Source: Bretschneidera sinensis
Lineage: Eukaryota; Streptophyta; Magnoliopsida; Brassicales; Akaniaceae
Length of the DNA: 64,000 nucleotides
Assembly (NCBI GenBank): GCA_023935145.1
Contig: CM043698.1
Coordinates: forward strand, 85,535,001 to 85,599,000
Direction of reading: 5' to 3'
This document shows, in pieces, positions 63,256 through 64,000 of the stretch. The position numbers were made by a program, and so were the translations under genes. A model generated the notes under the pieces. The model saw only the letters and a list, made by a program, of their open reading frames with translations. It was not told where the DNA came from and did no database searches. Each line of letters begins with the position of its first letter. Within the stretch, counting starts at the first letter, position 1.

Positions 63256-64000
63256 GAGTGTCTGGCTAAAGACGTAAAACTTAGCGCTTATGGGAGGCAC
63301 CCCATAGCATATTCTTTTACTTTTATTGTTTTTCATAATTATTTTTCTTCTTTATTTTTAGTATTTTGTTGTTTTCCAGTTTTACTTTCGTATTTCTTTT
63401 TCAGGGACAAACATGCGAAGCAGTTCAAATGGTGGTGCACAATTTTCAGCTTCTGTGCACTTTTGGCTACAAAGGGAGTTTCCTTATCTTATGCTTTCAC
63501 ATTGAGGACAATGTCTATTTTAAGTTGGGGGTGAATGAAATATATTCCTGTTTTTCATGTTTTTCATTGAACTGGTTGGTGTCATTTTACCTTTTTGTTT
63601 GTTTTTAGCATGCTTTGTGTTAGCCTTGGAGTTAATTCATATGTCGATGATATGAGCCTAATTGAGATAGCATATAGTAGTTAGAAGAAGTTAAATCTTG
63701 ATTCGCTTTGAGAATAAATTAAGTGTCAATCTTTTTTTGGTTTGAGACCCTGGTTTGTGGTAAGATTGCATGATTAGTCAAAGCATTTGGATAAGTTTTA
63801 TGTGCGATTCATTTGTGAATACTTTTGCGGTCTAGAACTTATTTGATAATCACTTGAGGCGAAAATCATAGAATGCACATTACTTAGGATATGATGTAGG
63901 CCATTTTTGGACCATTTGAGTCTTTTTAAACTTACTCTTGTTATATTTATCGCTAGTCACCTGTTTGAGCCTTTTTTCTTGAAAAAGAATTTGAGCATTG
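63256..64000 (+). other. gypsy5 3' non-coding block
   Basis: Directly after gag comes CTGGCTAAAGACGTAAAAC and GGGAGGCACCCCATAGC, then a pyrimidine tract with TTTTTCAGGGACAAAC (63399-63414) and TTTAAGTTGGGGGTGAATG near 63520. These match gypsy4 in order and spacing style. The 80-residue frame at 63366 overlaps the motif and is unlikely to be a protein. Nothing else is recognised to the window end. Confidence 0.6.

Larger units (their letters stand above)
59819..64000 (+). mobile_element. gypsy5: Athila-like gypsy element, 5' part (runs off the window)
   Basis: An LTR (59819-61336, TGATGAG...GTAATCA), primer-binding motif, gag frame (61660-63255) and a 3' non-coding block like that of gypsy4 are present in order. 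Pol is absent between gag and that block, so it is a gag-only derivative. The 3' LTR lies beyond 64000 and no target duplication can be checked. The LTR interrupts LINE C. Confidence 0.82.

Overview
The window is repeat-rich plant nuclear DNA, almost certainly from a flowering plant and probably a eudicot. The reasons are Ty1/copia and Ty3/gypsy LTR retrotransposons (Tat- and Athila-like), plant L1-type LINEs with a DUF4283-type ORF1, an AT-rich background, and one host gene that reads as a plant RHOMBOID-like protein (RBL13 type). I see no prokaryotic, organellar or viral genome organisation, no CRISPR array, and no tRNA or rRNA gene. Nearly every coding segment belongs to a dead transposable element.

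Bases 1-40100 are a nest of retrotransposons up to four levels deep. The host is an old + strand copia element ('copia0'). Its reverse transcriptase/RNase H is split into three pieces (about 1840-2393, 19642-19788, 37911-38680), and an LTR with TGTAGG/CCTACA ends lies at 38987-40098. Into it went (a) a - strand Tat-like gypsy ('gypsy1', 2394-19636, 5-bp target duplication ATAAG) and (b) a - strand copia ('copia2', 19789-37910, duplication CTCAA/TTCAA). Inside copia2 lies a + strand relative of the same family ('copia3', 22217-34299, duplication GCTAG). Inside copia3 lies a short gag-type gypsy ('gypsy4', 25323-30814, duplication TGGAG). Each boundary is supported by LTR ends, a direct repeat, and the host reading frame resuming on the far side.

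Bases 40271-46069 hold a nearly full-length L1-type LINE ('LINE A') plus a 5'-truncated relative directly after it. Bases 46490-47770 carry the only recognisable host gene, a rhomboid intramembrane protease with one in-frame TGA just after its catalytic-serine motif. Bases 49161-53560 are a second LINE ('LINE B') in which about 2.1 kb of ORF2 has been flipped in place and the reverse transcriptase core is deleted. Bases 53585-53999 are a copia-type LTR remnant.

Bases 54033-58190 are a tandem array of ~885-bp units with a dimeric higher-order pattern. Each unit carries a palindrome-rich segment and the start of a LINE ORF2; the last unit runs on into a third LINE ('LINE C'), which is itself interrupted by an opposite-strand LINE fragment. 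From 59819 to the window end is another Athila-like element ('gypsy5') with a 5' LTR and gag, but no pol before its 3' non-coding block.

I found no new defence or metabolic system. The most interesting material is structural: the datable nest, the LINE micro-inversion, two gag-retaining pol-less gypsy elements sharing a conserved 3' block, the dimeric tandem array, and the interrupted rhomboid gene. Percent identities were not computed; all comparisons are by eye.
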